The notes beneath the pieces are model-generated. The model saw only the letters and a list, made by a program, of their open reading frames with translations, ran no database searches and had not been told where the DNA came from. From Oscillospiraceae bacterium (GTDB lineage Bacteria; Bacillota; Clostridia; Oscillospirales; Oscillospiraceae), in assembly GCA_020025715.1 (NCBI GenBank), contig JAHHRQ010000001.1, positions 14,638 through 78,637 on the forward strand: a stretch of DNA of 64,000 bases. The letters run 5' to 3'. Shown here one piece after another: positions 18,634-28,449 of the stretch; position 1 is the stretch's first letter, and every line of letters starts with the position of its first letter. The translations under genes were made by a program, and so were the position numbers.

Positions 18634-18650
18634 AGATTGGAGAAATTATT

Positions 18651-18842
18651 ATGATGCTTTATCCCCCCGTGGCAGAGTTAGTCGAAAAGGTAGGAAGCCG
18701 TTATCAGCTTGTTACTCTGGTTGCAAAAAGAGCAAGAGAGCTTTCAGCTGAGGCAGAGGAAACTCAGACTCCTATGGAAGAGAAGCCTGTTTCTACTGCC
18801 ATTAAAGAGGTTTATTCCGGAGCACTTAGCATAAATAAGTGA
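18651..18842 (+). CDS. rpoZ: RNA polymerase omega subunit
   Basis: A 63-residue omega subunit that helps assemble beta-prime. The conserved sequence is visible in GSRYQLVTLVAKRARELS and KPVSTAIKEVYSG. It is short but normal for Clostridia. The ribosome site TTGGAG precedes the ATG. Both flanks (18534-18650 and 18843-18958) are rich in inverted repeats, described separately. Confidence 0.92.
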   Translation: MMLYPPVAELVEKVGSRYQLVTLVAKRARELSAEAEETQTPMEEKPVSTAIKEVYSGALSINK

Positions 18843-18845
18843 TTT

Positions 18846-18922
18846 TCAGCGGGTTTCCGGGGCGGAAGCGTGCATATTTGCTTTGCAAATAAAACATTAC
18901 TTCTGCCCGAAATGCCCGCTGA
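18846..18922 (+). repeat. Long compound inverted repeat between rpoZ and priA
   Basis: Three nested stems occur: TCAGCGGG (18846-18853) with CCCGCTGA (18915-18922), GGGCGGAAG (18860-18868) with CTTCTGCCC (18900-18908, one G-U pair), and ATTTGC (18876-18881) with GCAAAT (18885-18890). It folds into one long imperfect hairpin of about 77 bases with no T-run after it. It could be an RNA processing or stability element, or a small non-autonomous repeat. Confidence 0.5.
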
Positions 18923-18958
18923 TTTAAGTTTAAGGAAGACTTTTGAGGTGGTGAGTTC

Positions 18959-21205
18959 ATGAAAATCAAGGTGGCAAAAATCGCGGTTTCTGCCGCTTTA
19001 TATTACATGGACAGGCCTTTTGATTACCTTATTCCTGAAGAGTTTTCCGAAACGGCCGTACCCGGAGTGCGTGTGCTGATACCCTTTGGCCGGGGAAACA
19101 GGCGGTGCGAGGGTATAATTCTGGCCGTCAGCGAAAACAGCGATTACGATAAGCTTAAAAACATAATTTCAGTTCTGGATGAGACACCGCTTTTAAGCGA
19201 AGAGCAGATTAAGCTCGCCCTTTTCATGAGAGAGCGTTTTTTCTGCACTGTCTATGATGCGGTTAAAGCCATGCTTCCCGCCGGACTCTGGTTTACAGAG
19301 GACGGAAAACGGCGGGTAAACGATAAATATATCGAAATGGCAAGGCTTGCCGTCTCTCCCGAGGATGCGCAGAATATTGCCGACGGTAAACGGCGACGTT
19401 CACCACAGCAGGCCAATATTATTGAACTGCTGTGCGGTTTTGAGTGTTTGCCCAGCCGTGAAATCCTTCATTTTACCGGTGCTTCAAGACAGAGCCTTAT
19501 AGCCCTCCGCAAGGCGGAGATAGTAGAACTATATAAAAAAGAGGTTTACAGGCGTCCGGAAATATTTACCGACGAGATTGTGCCGCCCCCTGAACTTAAT
19601 GGGGAGCAGAGACAGGCTTTTGAGGGTATATCCGCTCTTGCGGATGCAGAAAAAGCCAAAGTTGCCCTGCTTTTCGGTGTTACGGGAAGCGGAAAAACCA
19701 GCGTTTATATTCATCTTATAAAAGAGCAGCTCCAAAGAGGGAAAACCGCCCTGCTGCTTGTACCGGAAATTTCCCTGACACCTCAGATGATACAGACCTT
19801 TTCTTCTCATTTCGGCAATACCGTTGCCGTGCTGCACAGCAGTCTTTCAGTAGGCGAGAGAGCAGACGAGTGGAAGAGAATTAAAAGGGGAGAGGCAAAG
19901 CTTGTAATCGGCACCAGAAGTGCCGTGTTTGCGCCGCTCCGGAACTTAGGTATAATTATTATAGACGAGGAGCAGGAGGAAACCTATAAATCCGAAAATA
20001 CCCCCCGCTATAATGCAATAGATATTGCTAAATTCCGCTGCCTGCGAGAAAACTGCTTGCTGCTTCTCGGCTCGGCTACACCAAATGTGGTGAGCATGTA
20101 TAAGGCAGAAACAGGCGTTTATTCATATTTTACTCTTCCGAAACGCTTTAATGAGCGTGAGCTTCCGGAAGTTCAGATAGTGGATATGAAAAAAGAGCTC
20201 AGAAGAGGAAACGGCGGTAATATCAGTACCACCCTTGCCGATGCCCTGAGAGAGAATATCCAGAGGGGCGAGCAGAGTATACTCTTCATAAACCGCAGAG
20301 GCGCAAATAAGCTTATTAGCTGCGGTGACTGCGGGTATACCTACAAGTGCCCTAATTGCAGCGTGGCGCTTACTTATCACAGCTCAAATAGTCGCCTTAT
20401 GTGCCACTACTGCGGTTATTCAAGGCGGCTTGACAGGGAATGTCCGGAGTGCGGCGGCATATTAAAGTATATCGGTGCCGGAACTCAGCTGGTGGAGGAA
20501 GAACTGAAACAGCTTTTCCCAGATACGGAAATTCTGAGAATGGATACCGACAGCGTTGCTCCCGTAGGTTCCCATGAGGAGCTTTTTGATAAATTTAAAA
20601 ACGAGAATATTCCTATTATGGTCGGAACCCAAATGGTCACAAAAGGCCTTAACTTTGAAAATGTAACCCTTGTGGGCGTTATTTCAGCTGACCAGAGTTT
20701 ATATATCGGTGACTACCGGGCAGGAGAGAGAACATTTTCTCTTATTACTCAGGTGGTGGGCCGAAGCGGCAGAGGAGAAAAGCCGGGAAGAGCAATAATT
20801 CAGACTTTTACTCCCGAGAATGAAACTATTATTCAGGCCGCACGTCAGGATTATGAGGACTTTTATGCGGCGGAAATTCAGCTGAGACAGCTTCAGAATG
20901 CGCCGCCCTTCAGCGATTACCTCAGTATCACAGCCTCAGGACAGAATGAGGGACAGGTTGTTAAAGCCTGCCGCGATATAAGGCGGATGCTGGAAACATC
21001 TACCGTTGGCAGCAAGCTCAATGTGCTTGGGCCTACACCGTTATCGGTAGTAAAGGTAAACAACAGATACAGATACAGAATAAATATAAGCTGCTGCATA
21101 AATTCAGAGATAAGAAGTGTTATTTCTCAAATCCTGCATGAATGCGGCACAGATAAAAACTTTAAGGGCGTTTCTGTTTTTGCAGATAACGATCCTGCGG
21201 ATTAA
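18959..21205 (+). CDS. priA: Primosomal protein N' (PriA helicase)
   Basis: A 748-residue 3'-5' helicase that restarts stalled replication forks. The N-terminal 3'-DNA-binding domain has YYMDRPFDYLIPEEF and VLIPFGRGNR. Walker A is GVTGSGKTSVYI near residue 240, and DEEQEETYKSE follows as the Walker B region. The zinc cysteines lie in CGDCGYTYKCPNC and CHYCGYSRRLDRECPECGG. The helicase C part has GRSGRGEKPGRAIIQTF. Start is ATG after GAGGTGGTGAG. Confidence 0.96.
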   Translation: MKIKVAKIAVSAALYYMDRPFDYLIPEEFSETAVPGVRVLIPFGRGNRRCEGIILAVSENSDYDKLKNIISVLDETPLLSEEQIKLALFMRERFFCTVYDAVKAMLPAGLWFTEDGKRRVNDKYIEMARLAVSPEDAQNIADGKRRRSPQQANIIELLCGFECLPSREILHFTGASRQSLIALRKAEIVELYKKEVYRRPEIFTDEIVPPPELNGEQRQAFEGISALADAEKAKVALLFGVTGSGKTSVYIHLIKEQLQRGKTALLLVPEISLTPQMIQTFSSHFGNTVAVLHSSLSVGERADEWKRIKRGEAKLVIGTRSAVFAPLRNLGIIIIDEEQEETYKSENTPRYNAIDIAKFRCLRENCLLLLGSATPNVVSMYKAETGVYSYFTLPKRFNERELPEVQIVDMKKELRRGNGGNISTTLADALRENIQRGEQSILFINRRGANKLISCGDCGYTYKCPNCSVALTYHSSNSRLMCHYCGYSRRLDRECPECGGILKYIGAGTQLVEEELKQLFPDTEILRMDTDSVAPVGSHEELFDKFKNENIPIMVGTQMVTKGLNFENVTLVGVISADQSLYIGDYRAGERTFSLITQVVGRSGRGEKPGRAIIQTFTPENETIIQAARQDYEDFYAAEIQLRQLQNAPPFSDYLSITASGQNEGQVVKACRDIRRMLETSTVGSKLNVLGPTPLSVVKVNNRYRYRINISCCINSEIRSVISQILHECGTDKNFKGVSVFADNDPAD

Positions 21206-21236
21206 AGGCCGGATATACGGCGGAATGGAGATAAAT

Positions 21237-21719
21237 ATGGCTTTAAGAAAAATTGTAACAAAAGAAGATCCGGTACTTTACAAAAAATGCCGTCCTGTAA
21301 CTGATTTTAATTCCAGACTTCATCAGCTTCTGGACGATATGCGTGAGACTCTTATAAAGTCCAACGGCGTGGGTCTTGCAGCTCCTCAGGTGGGCGTTCT
21401 GCGCAGAGCAGTTCTGGTTATGGAGACTAACGTTCCCGAGGGTGAGGATGAGTATATAATCGAGCTTATTAACCCTGAGATAATCGAACAGTCCGGCGAG
21501 CAGACCGGCGCAGAAGGCTGCCTCAGCGTTCCCGACGAGTACGGCGTAGTTACAAGAGCTATGAACGTCAAAGTAAGAGCTCAGGACAGAAACGGCGAAT
21601 TCTTTGAGGTTGAGGGCACCGGACTTACCGCTCGCTGCTTTGCCCATGAAATCGACCACCTTGAAGGCATCCTCTTCACCTCAAGGGCCGAGCGTATGCT
21701 TGACCCCGAAGAAATGTAA
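21237..21719 (+). CDS. def: Peptide deformylase
   Basis: A 160-residue metalloenzyme that removes the formyl group from new proteins. All three motifs are present: GVGLAAPQVG, EGCLSVP and HEIDHLEG, giving the Cys and two His metal ligands. The ATG at 21237 is six bases from GGAG and gives the family-typical start ALRKIVTKEDPVLYKK. The open frame extends upstream into priA but without family sequence. It forms the classical def-fmt pair. Confidence 0.95.
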   Translation: MALRKIVTKEDPVLYKKCRPVTDFNSRLHQLLDDMRETLIKSNGVGLAAPQVGVLRRAVLVMETNVPEGEDEYIIELINPEIIEQSGEQTGAEGCLSVPDEYGVVTRAMNVKVRAQDRNGEFFEVEGTGLTARCFAHEIDHLEGILFTSRAERMLDPEEM

Positions 21720-21735
21720 AACAGGAGTTTAGTAT

Positions 21736-22659
21736 ATGCGGATAGTGTTTATGGGTACGCCTGACTTTGCGGCGGCCTCCCTTAAAAAGCTTATAGACGA
21801 TAAATTTGATGTTGTCGGCGTTTTTACTCAGCCTGATAAGCCCAAAGGCAGAGGCATGGAGATGAGCTTTTCTCCGGTAAAAACTCTGGCACTTGAAAAT
21901 GATATTCCCGTATTTCAGCCTGTAAAAATGCGTGACGGTACTGCGTATGAGCAGGTAAAGGCACTCCGGCCCGATATTCTGGTTGTAGTTGCCTACGGAA
22001 GAATTCTGCCCGATGAAATTCTGGCTCTGCCTAAGTACGGTGCTATAAATGTCCACGGCTCACTGCTACCCAAATACAGAGGCGCAGCCCCCATTCAGTG
22101 GGCAGTATTAAACGGTGATAAAGTGACCGGTGTTACCACCATGTACCTTGCAAGCGAAATGGATACCGGTGACATTATCTATGCTGCCGAGACTGAAATC
22201 GGAGAAAAAGAGACTTCCGGCGAACTTTTTGACAGACTTATGGATATGGGCGCCGAGCTTCTTGCTAAGACCCTCGTTGACATTGAAAACGGTACTGCTC
22301 CCAGAACTCCCCAGAACCACAGCGAGGCAAGCTATGTCAGCACACTGGATAAGTCTATTTGCCCCATTGACTTTAATAAGAGCCCCCGAGGCGTTCTTAA
22401 ATGGATTTACGGCCTTCAGCCTTGGCCCGTTGCCACCATGGAGCTTGAGGGCAAGGTGTACAGAGTGTTCGGCGCAGACTATACAAACAACAAAACCGGC
22501 AAAGCGCCCGGAAAAGTTGTATCCACCGGAGATAAGGGCATTGAAATTGCCTGCAAAGACGGTGAAACCATAATGATTACAGAAATTCAGGCTCCGGGTA
22601 AAAAGCGGATGAATGCCGCCGACTTCCTGAGAGGCCATAAGATAAAGGTTGAGGATTGA
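21736..22659 (+). CDS. fmt: Methionyl-tRNA formyltransferase
   Basis: A 307-residue enzyme that formylates initiator Met-tRNA using 10-formyl-THF. The N-terminal MRIVFMGTPDFAAASL, the catalytic NVHGSLLPKYRGAAPIQWA and the C-terminal OB domain (GKVYRVFGADY) are visible. The order def-fmt-rsmB-rlmN-prpC-prkC-rsgA is conserved across Bacillota. The stop codon overlaps the rsmB start. Confidence 0.96.
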   Translation: MRIVFMGTPDFAAASLKKLIDDKFDVVGVFTQPDKPKGRGMEMSFSPVKTLALENDIPVFQPVKMRDGTAYEQVKALRPDILVVVAYGRILPDEILALPKYGAINVHGSLLPKYRGAAPIQWAVLNGDKVTGVTTMYLASEMDTGDIIYAAETEIGEKETSGELFDRLMDMGAELLAKTLVDIENGTAPRTPQNHSEASYVSTLDKSICPIDFNKSPRGVLKWIYGLQPWPVATMELEGKVYRVFGADYTNNKTGKAPGKVVSTGDKGIEIACKDGETIMITEIQAPGKKRMNAADFLRGHKIKVED

Positions 22660-23978
22660 TGGAAATAAGCGGCAGAGAGGCCGCTCTTGCGGCGCTTGAA
22701 AGATGCCGGAGAGAAGGAGCCTGGTCAGGCGAGGTCATTGACCGTATTATAAAAAAATATTCTCTTCCCAGACGTGAAGCAGCCCTTGCTTCAAGACTTT
22801 GTCTGGGCGTGCTGCAAAACAGCACTTTCTGTGACTACTATATAGATTATTACCGCAAAGGCGGCAGTAAGCTTGAACCTAAACTCAGGGATATTCTGAG
22901 ACTTGGGGTTTATCAGCTGGTTTTTCTTGATAAAATCCCCGACAGTGCCGCTGTAAACGAAAGCGTAGCCATAAGCAAAAAGACTGGCTACGGCAGAGCC
23001 TCCGGCCTTGTAAATGCCATACTCAGAAGGGTAGCGGAAAATAAAAATTCCCTGCCGGAGATCCCCGGAAAGGGAACGGCTGAGTATCTCAGCATAAAAT
23101 ACAGCCACCCCAAGTGGATCTGCGAGAGAATAATCGAAGAGAAGGATTATGATTTTGCCGAGGCATTCTTGAGCGAAAACAATAAGCCTTCTCCCCTTAA
23201 CATTCAGGTAAACCGGCTTAAAATCAGCGTAGAAGATTACGAAAAGCAGCTTAATGATGCCGGTATTGAGTTTACAGCCCTTGAATATCCGACCGGCTGT
23301 CTTGAGCTTAAAGGCGGCAGCGTTACTGCACTTCCCGGCTTTGAAGAAGGCCTTTTTTATGTGCAGGACAGAGCTGCCAGAACTGCGGCGGAAATTGCAG
23401 GAGCTGAGGCAGGGATGCAGGTTCTTGATGCCTGCGCTGCCCCCGGCGGAAAAAGCTTTGCTGCAGCCATAGCCATGGAAAATCAGGGCGAGATCACTTC
23501 CTGCGATCTCCACGAAAAGAAACTCAGACTGATTTCAGAGGGCGCTGAAAGACTGGGCATAAATATAATTAAAACCGAAGCCAGAGACGGCAGAAAGTTT
23601 GAGCCGGAATTTGAGGAAAAATTTGACCTTATAATTGCCGACGTTCCATGTTCCGGACTTGGCGTTATAGGCAAAAAGCCTGAAATCAGACAGAAAAGTG
23701 CAGAAGAAATTCAGGGGTTACCGAAAATACAGGGCGAAATCTTAAATAATCTTAAAAAGTATTTAAAGCCGGGCGGAATTATGTTATATTCTACCTGCAC
23801 TGTCTTAAAATGTGAAAATGAGGATATAGTTCAGAGCTTCTTAAAGGAAAATCCGGATTTTGAAGCTGTGGACTTTACGGCGGGAAGTGTAAGCTCCCAT
23901 GACGGAATGTACACCTTCTGGCCCAATACAGATAAATGCGACGGATTTTTCGCCGCAAAAATGAGAAGGATTAAATAA
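22659..23978 (+). CDS. rsmB: 16S rRNA (cytosine-967-C5)-methyltransferase
   Basis: A 439-residue SAM-dependent methyltransferase. An N-terminal NusB-like domain (about residues 1-135, with RLCLGVLQNSTFCDYYID) is joined to the catalytic domain, which shows LDACAAPGGKSFAAA and the cysteine motif IADVPCSGLGVIGKKPE. A second catalytic cysteine is in LYSTCTVLKCENED. The ATG at 22659 overlaps the fmt stop (TGATG); a TTG one codon earlier is the alternative. Confidence 0.94.
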   Translation: MEISGREAALAALERCRREGAWSGEVIDRIIKKYSLPRREAALASRLCLGVLQNSTFCDYYIDYYRKGGSKLEPKLRDILRLGVYQLVFLDKIPDSAAVNESVAISKKTGYGRASGLVNAILRRVAENKNSLPEIPGKGTAEYLSIKYSHPKWICERIIEEKDYDFAEAFLSENNKPSPLNIQVNRLKISVEDYEKQLNDAGIEFTALEYPTGCLELKGGSVTALPGFEEGLFYVQDRAARTAAEIAGAEAGMQVLDACAAPGGKSFAAAIAMENQGEITSCDLHEKKLRLISEGAERLGINIIKTEARDGRKFEPEFEEKFDLIIADVPCSGLGVIGKKPEIRQKSAEEIQGLPKIQGEILNNLKKYLKPGGIMLYSTCTVLKCENEDIVQSFLKENPDFEAVDFTAGSVSSHDGMYTFWPNTDKCDGFFAAKMRRIK

Positions 23979-25009
23979 TGGGAATTGATATTCTGTCCAT
24001 GCTGCCGGAGGAGATCGAAAAAGATTTTGCGGAGCTGGGCGAACCGAAATACAGAGCAGGGCAGGTCTTTTCATGGCTCCATAAGGGAGTACGTGATTTT
24101 GACAAGATGACCAATATCTCAAAGCCTCTGCGTGAAAAGCTGAAAGAGCGTTACAGCCTCCATGAGCCTAAAATTCTGAGCAAGCAGGTTTCCGAGGTGG
24201 ACGGCACAATAAAATACCTCTGGGAGCTTAAGGACGGAAATGCGGTAGAAACCGTTGTAATGAGCTATGAATACGGTAACACTGTCTGTGTTTCATGTCA
24301 GGTCGGATGCCGTCAGGGCTGCGCTTTCTGCGCCTCCACTATCGGCGGCCTTGTCCGCTCACTTGAACCGTCTGAAATTCTGGACGAGGTACTGTATTCT
24401 CAGCTGGATTCGGGAAAACATATTTCCAATATTGTCTTAATGGGTATAGGCGAGCCGCTGGATAACTTCGATAACGTCATGCGTTTTCTGGAGCTTGTAA
24501 ACCACCCTAAAGGCATGAACATAGGTATGCGCCATATAAGCCTTTCCACCTGCGGCATTACCGAGCGCTTTGATGATCTCGCAGACAGAGACTTGCAGAT
24601 TACCGTAGCAGTTTCTCTCCACGCACCCGACGATGAAACCCGCTCCCGCCTTATGCCTGCAAACCGGGGCAGAGGAGTGGAGCAGCTCATTGAAAGCTGC
24701 AAGAGATACTATGAGCGTACCGGCAGGCGTATTTCCTTTGAATATGCAATGATAGACGGGGTAAACGATACAGAGTACCATGCAAAACTTCTGGTGAAGA
24801 GAGCTTTGGCAGTAGGTGCCCATGTAAACCTTATCCCCCTTAACCATGTTGAGGAGCGAGAGTTTAAGCCCTCCACTCCCGGACATATGAAGGCATTTAT
24901 AAAAATACTTGAGGACGCAGGCGTTAACTACACTGTAAGGCGCAAGCTGGGCAGCGACGTTGACGCATCCTGCGGACAGCTCAGACGGAAAATTCAAAAG
25001 ATAAAATGA
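23978..25009 (+). CDS. rlmN: 23S rRNA (adenine-2503-C2)-methyltransferase RlmN
   Basis: A 343-residue radical-SAM enzyme that methylates A2503 of 23S rRNA and A37 of some tRNAs. The 4Fe-4S motif CX3CX2C is in GCRQGCAFCAST. The SAM-binding GIGEPLDN and the C-terminal methyl-carrying cysteine region DVDASCGQLRR are present. The start codon shares a base with the rsmB stop (TAATG). Confidence 0.95.
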   Translation: MGIDILSMLPEEIEKDFAELGEPKYRAGQVFSWLHKGVRDFDKMTNISKPLREKLKERYSLHEPKILSKQVSEVDGTIKYLWELKDGNAVETVVMSYEYGNTVCVSCQVGCRQGCAFCASTIGGLVRSLEPSEILDEVLYSQLDSGKHISNIVLMGIGEPLDNFDNVMRFLELVNHPKGMNIGMRHISLSTCGITERFDDLADRDLQITVAVSLHAPDDETRSRLMPANRGRGVEQLIESCKRYYERTGRRISFEYAMIDGVNDTEYHAKLLVKRALAVGAHVNLIPLNHVEEREFKPSTPGHMKAFIKILEDAGVNYTVRRKLGSDVDASCGQLRRKIQKIK

Positions 25010-25048
25010 CTTTTCTCTTCCCATTTTTCAGAAGGAAGTGAGGATAAT

Positions 25049-25795
25049 ATGAAAAGCTTCGGCATTACTGACAGGGGTAAGGTCAGGAAAGATAATCAGG
25101 ACAGTTTTATAATTAAGGAGCTTGACGCAAAGGACTGCATCATAGTCGCGCTTTGTGACGGTATGGGCGGCGCAAAGGCCGGAGGCCTTGCCAGCAACCT
25201 TTCAAATAAGGCCTTTGTGGCAGAAGTTTATGCAAAGCTCAACTCACGCCGGAAAAAAACACCGGATTATCAGGCAATTTTAAAAAGCGCCTGCACTGAG
25301 GCAAACAATGTTGCATACGAATATTCCCAGTTTGACGAACAGTTTAACGGAATGGGAACGACTATTGTGGGCGGTGTGATAAAGACAGACGGCAGCGGTT
25401 ATATTATAAATGTGGGTGACAGCAGAGCTTACCATATATCCCGCCGTTCCAACAGTATCTACCAGATTACCAGAGATCATTCTCTTGTGGAAGAGCTTCT
25501 GGAGTATGGTGCAATTACGAGAGAACAGGCCAAAGTTCACCCCCAGAGAAACGTTATTACGAGAGCTCTCGGCTCTGAGGAAAAAGTTGAAGCAGACTAT
25601 TTTGAATTTAATCTTCAGAACGGAGATATTCTCCTGCTTTGCTCTGACGGACTTTCAAATATCATCAGTGATTTTGAAATGCTGGATTACGCCAAGGAAT
25701 ACCCGGAACCGGAACTTCTTTGCGGTGCACTTTTAAGCAAGGCATTGAACCGGGGAGCCAGAGACAACGTGACCGTAGTTGCGGTTATGAAGTGA
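25049..25795 (+). CDS. prpC: PP2C-family protein serine/threonine phosphatase
   Basis: A 248-residue metal-dependent phosphatase that opposes the PASTA kinase encoded next. PP2C motifs are in order: DRGKVRKDNQDSF, ALCDGMGGAKAG, NVGDSRAYHI, LLCSDGLSN and RDNVTVVAV. No membrane segment. It lies 39 bases after rlmN and 21 bases before prkC, the standard phosphatase-kinase pair that controls wall growth and, in spore formers, germination. Confidence 0.95.
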   Translation: MKSFGITDRGKVRKDNQDSFIIKELDAKDCIIVALCDGMGGAKAGGLASNLSNKAFVAEVYAKLNSRRKKTPDYQAILKSACTEANNVAYEYSQFDEQFNGMGTTIVGGVIKTDGSGYIINVGDSRAYHISRRSNSIYQITRDHSLVEELLEYGAITREQAKVHPQRNVITRALGSEEKVEADYFEFNLQNGDILLLCSDGLSNIISDFEMLDYAKEYPEPELLCGALLSKALNRGARDNVTVVAVMK

Positions 25796-25816
25796 GCTTT
25801 ATGAACGGAGAACTAT

Positions 25817-27499
25817 ATGACAAATAATGATGATAAATATATCGGCATGATGCTTGACGGCAGATATGAGATCATAGAGCGCATTGGCGAGGGCGGAATG
25901 GCCATAGTATATAAGGCCCTCTGCCACAGACTTGACCGTTATGTTGCAGTTAAAATCATGCGTGATGATCTGGCTGCTGATGAAGAGGTCAGACGGAGAT
26001 TCTGCGCAGAATCCCATGCAGTAGCTATGCTTTCTCATCCCAATATTGTTGCTGTCTATGATGTGAGCCACAATGATGCCATTGAATACATAGTTATGGA
26101 ACTTGTAAACGGCATTACATTGAAGCAGTACATGGAGAAAAAGGGTGCACTGAATCAGGAAGAAGTTGTACACTTTACAAAGCAGATTGCAAATGCCCTT
26201 GCCCATGCCCATGAGCGGGGAATTATTCACAGAGATATTAAGCCCCAGAATATAATGCTTCTCAGAGACGGAACTGTTAAGGTCGGTGACTTTGGCATTG
26301 CTGCTCTTGAAAACGAAATTCACGAGGAAACCGGTCAGGCCATAGGCTCTATACACTATATTGCACCTGAGCAGGCCAGAGGTGAATGTCCTGATGCCAG
26401 AAGCGATATATATTCTCTGGGCGTTGTGATGTATGAAATGCTCACCGGAGAAAAGCCCTATAACGGCGAGACTCTGGGCGAAATTGCCGTTCAGCACATG
26501 AACGCAAAGCCTGTGCCTCCCAGTGAGAAAGTTCCCGATGTTCCGCCTGAGCTGGAGCGAATCTGCTTAAAGGCTATGTGCGCGGAGATTGAGGAGCGCT
26601 ACCAGAGTGCAAATGAGCTTTATGAAGATTTAGAGCGTTTTTCTCAGCCTGTTGTTACCGTATCTCCCGAAGAAGATAAGGCACAGAAGGCAAAAGAGAA
26701 AAAACTCAAGCGCCGCGAAAGGATGCAGAGCAGAGAAATGATGCGTGAAAACAGAAGAAGCGCTTCAAAGGTTAGCTTCCTTTTAGGCTGCTTTGGAGTT
26801 TTGGCTGTTGCAATAGGCCTGTTCTCGTTCCTCTGGAATTTCTGGCTGGGCGATATTTTTGCACCGGCGGAGAGAATAAACCTGCCTAATTTCACCGGCT
26901 TAAATTATGAGCAGCTGTTAAATGATCCTGAATACAGCGACATGTACAGTTTTCAGGTTATGTTTGTGGTTGACACCGATACTGAACCCGGTGTTGTTAT
27001 GAGCCAGAACCCCAGCAGCGGCCGCAGCATGATGGTCACTCCCAGCGGAATTGAAGTTGAGCTTACTGTCAGCTCCGGCGCAACCATGACTCCGGTGCCT
27101 GATGTTATGAACATGGATTACAGGGAGGCAACCGCCCTTTTAAAGCAGAACGGATTTTACGTTGAAATTGAAAACATGATTTCCGAGGATGTAGCTCAGG
27201 ACTATGTTATGGATGTTACACCCGCAGTTGGCGAGAAAATTGCCACCGGAACTACTGTTTATATTACTGTAAGCGTGGGTCAGGAGCTTAATACTGTTTC
27301 AATGCCTAACCTTATCGGCCTTCCCGAGGAGGCAGCTATAAGCCAGATTGAAAGTGCGGGACTCAGCTACGGCGGCGCAGAGAGAGTGAATGACGACGTT
27401 ATGAGAGGCACTGTTATTTCTCAGAGCGTTGAGGCTTTCTCAGACGTTGAAGAACACAGCAGAATAACCCTTTCTGTTTCCACCGGACCGGAGGACTGA
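25817..27499 (+). CDS. prkC: PASTA-domain serine/threonine kinase
   Basis: A 560-residue Hanks-type kinase. The kinase domain shows the glycine loop GEGGMAIVY near residue 24, Lys46 in AVKIM, catalytic HRDIKPQN at about 138-145 and DFG at about 158. A basic juxtamembrane region and one transmembrane helix (about residues 318-345) follow. The outer part has three PASTA repeats, each closing with a strand like VELTVSSG, VYITVSVG or ITLSVSTG. It senses muropeptides or lipid II outside and phosphorylates cytoplasmic targets. Its stop overlaps the rsgA start (TGATG). Confidence 0.95.
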   Translation: MTNNDDKYIGMMLDGRYEIIERIGEGGMAIVYKALCHRLDRYVAVKIMRDDLAADEEVRRRFCAESHAVAMLSHPNIVAVYDVSHNDAIEYIVMELVNGITLKQYMEKKGALNQEEVVHFTKQIANALAHAHERGIIHRDIKPQNIMLLRDGTVKVGDFGIAALENEIHEETGQAIGSIHYIAPEQARGECPDARSDIYSLGVVMYEMLTGEKPYNGETLGEIAVQHMNAKPVPPSEKVPDVPPELERICLKAMCAEIEERYQSANELYEDLERFSQPVVTVSPEEDKAQKAKEKKLKRRERMQSREMMRENRRSASKVSFLLGCFGVLAVAIGLFSFLWNFWLGDIFAPAERINLPNFTGLNYEQLLNDPEYSDMYSFQVMFVVDTDTEPGVVMSQNPSSGRSMMVTPSGIEVELTVSSGATMTPVPDVMNMDYREATALLKQNGFYVEIENMISEDVAQDYVMDVTPAVGEKIATGTTVYITVSVGQELNTVSMPNLIGLPEEAAISQIESAGLSYGGAERVNDDVMRGTVISQSVEAFSDVEEHSRITLSVSTGPED

Positions 27500-28383
27500 T
27501 GAAAGAGAACGTTATAATTAAGGCCCTCAGCGGATTTTACTATGTGCAGACTCCCGAGGGGGTTATGGAATGTAAGGCCAGAGGCCGTTTCAGAATGGAC
27601 GGCACATCCCCGCTGGTTGGCGATAAAGTAGTTTGCAGCAAAGACCCCCACGGCAAAGGCAGAATTGATAAAATAGAGGAGCGCAAAAACTTCTTTATAA
27701 GACCTGCCGTTGCAAATATAGACACTCTTGTGTTTATTGCCGCAAATACTAATCCGGTTACCGATCCCTTTTTGGTGGACAGAGTTTCCGTAATAGCAGA
27801 GGATGCAGGCTGCGAGCTTATAATCTGCGTCAATAAAACCGATATAGATGCAGGAAAAGAGCTTGTAGACATCTTCACTCTTGCCGGCTACAAGGTCATT
27901 CCCATAAGCGCCAAAACAGGCGAGGGAATGGAAGAACTGAGAGCATCTTTAAAGGGTAAAATCTCAGCATTTACCGGAAACTCAGGCGTAGGCAAATCCA
28001 GCATTTTGAATATGCTGATGCCGGGAGTTAATATCCCGGTAGGCGAGGTTAGCGAAAAGCTGGGCCGCGGACGCCATACCACAAGACATGTTGAGCTGTA
28101 TTCAATAGGGGAGGACACCTATATAGCCGATACTCCCGGTTTCGCCTCCTTCGATATTGAAATGATGAACATTATCCCCAAGGAAGAGCTTCAGTATGAC
28201 TTCATAGATTTTGAACCATACATAGGAAAGTGCCGCTTTAATAACTGCGCTCATCTGAAAGAGCCGGGCTGTGCGGTGCGTGAAGCACTGGAAAAGGGAG
28301 AAATTTCCCAGAGCCGCTATGATTCATATGTAAGGCTCTATGAGCTAAGCGCTCAGCATAAATCTTGGGAACTGAATAAATAA
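27499..28383 (+). CDS. rsgA: Small ribosomal subunit biogenesis GTPase RsgA
   Basis: A 294-residue circularly permuted GTPase that helps late 30S maturation. An N-terminal OB fold is followed by the G motifs in permuted order: NKTD near residue 113, P-loop GNSGVGKSS near 161 and DTPGF. The C-terminal zinc knuckle is CRFNNCAHLKEPGCAV. Members are also called CpgA/YloQ. It is the last large gene of the conserved block before the small spore-related genes. Confidence 0.95.
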   Translation: MKENVIIKALSGFYYVQTPEGVMECKARGRFRMDGTSPLVGDKVVCSKDPHGKGRIDKIEERKNFFIRPAVANIDTLVFIAANTNPVTDPFLVDRVSVIAEDAGCELIICVNKTDIDAGKELVDIFTLAGYKVIPISAKTGEGMEELRASLKGKISAFTGNSGVGKSSILNMLMPGVNIPVGEVSEKLGRGRHTTRHVELYSIGEDTYIADTPGFASFDIEMMNIIPKEELQYDFIDFEPYIGKCRFNNCAHLKEPGCAVREALEKGEISQSRYDSYVRLYELSAQHKSWELNK

Positions 28384-28449
28384 ATAGTCTCAAATTGCCG
28401 CTTCCTGCGTATAATGGAATGAAACATTGTACACGGGGGGCGGTTTTTT

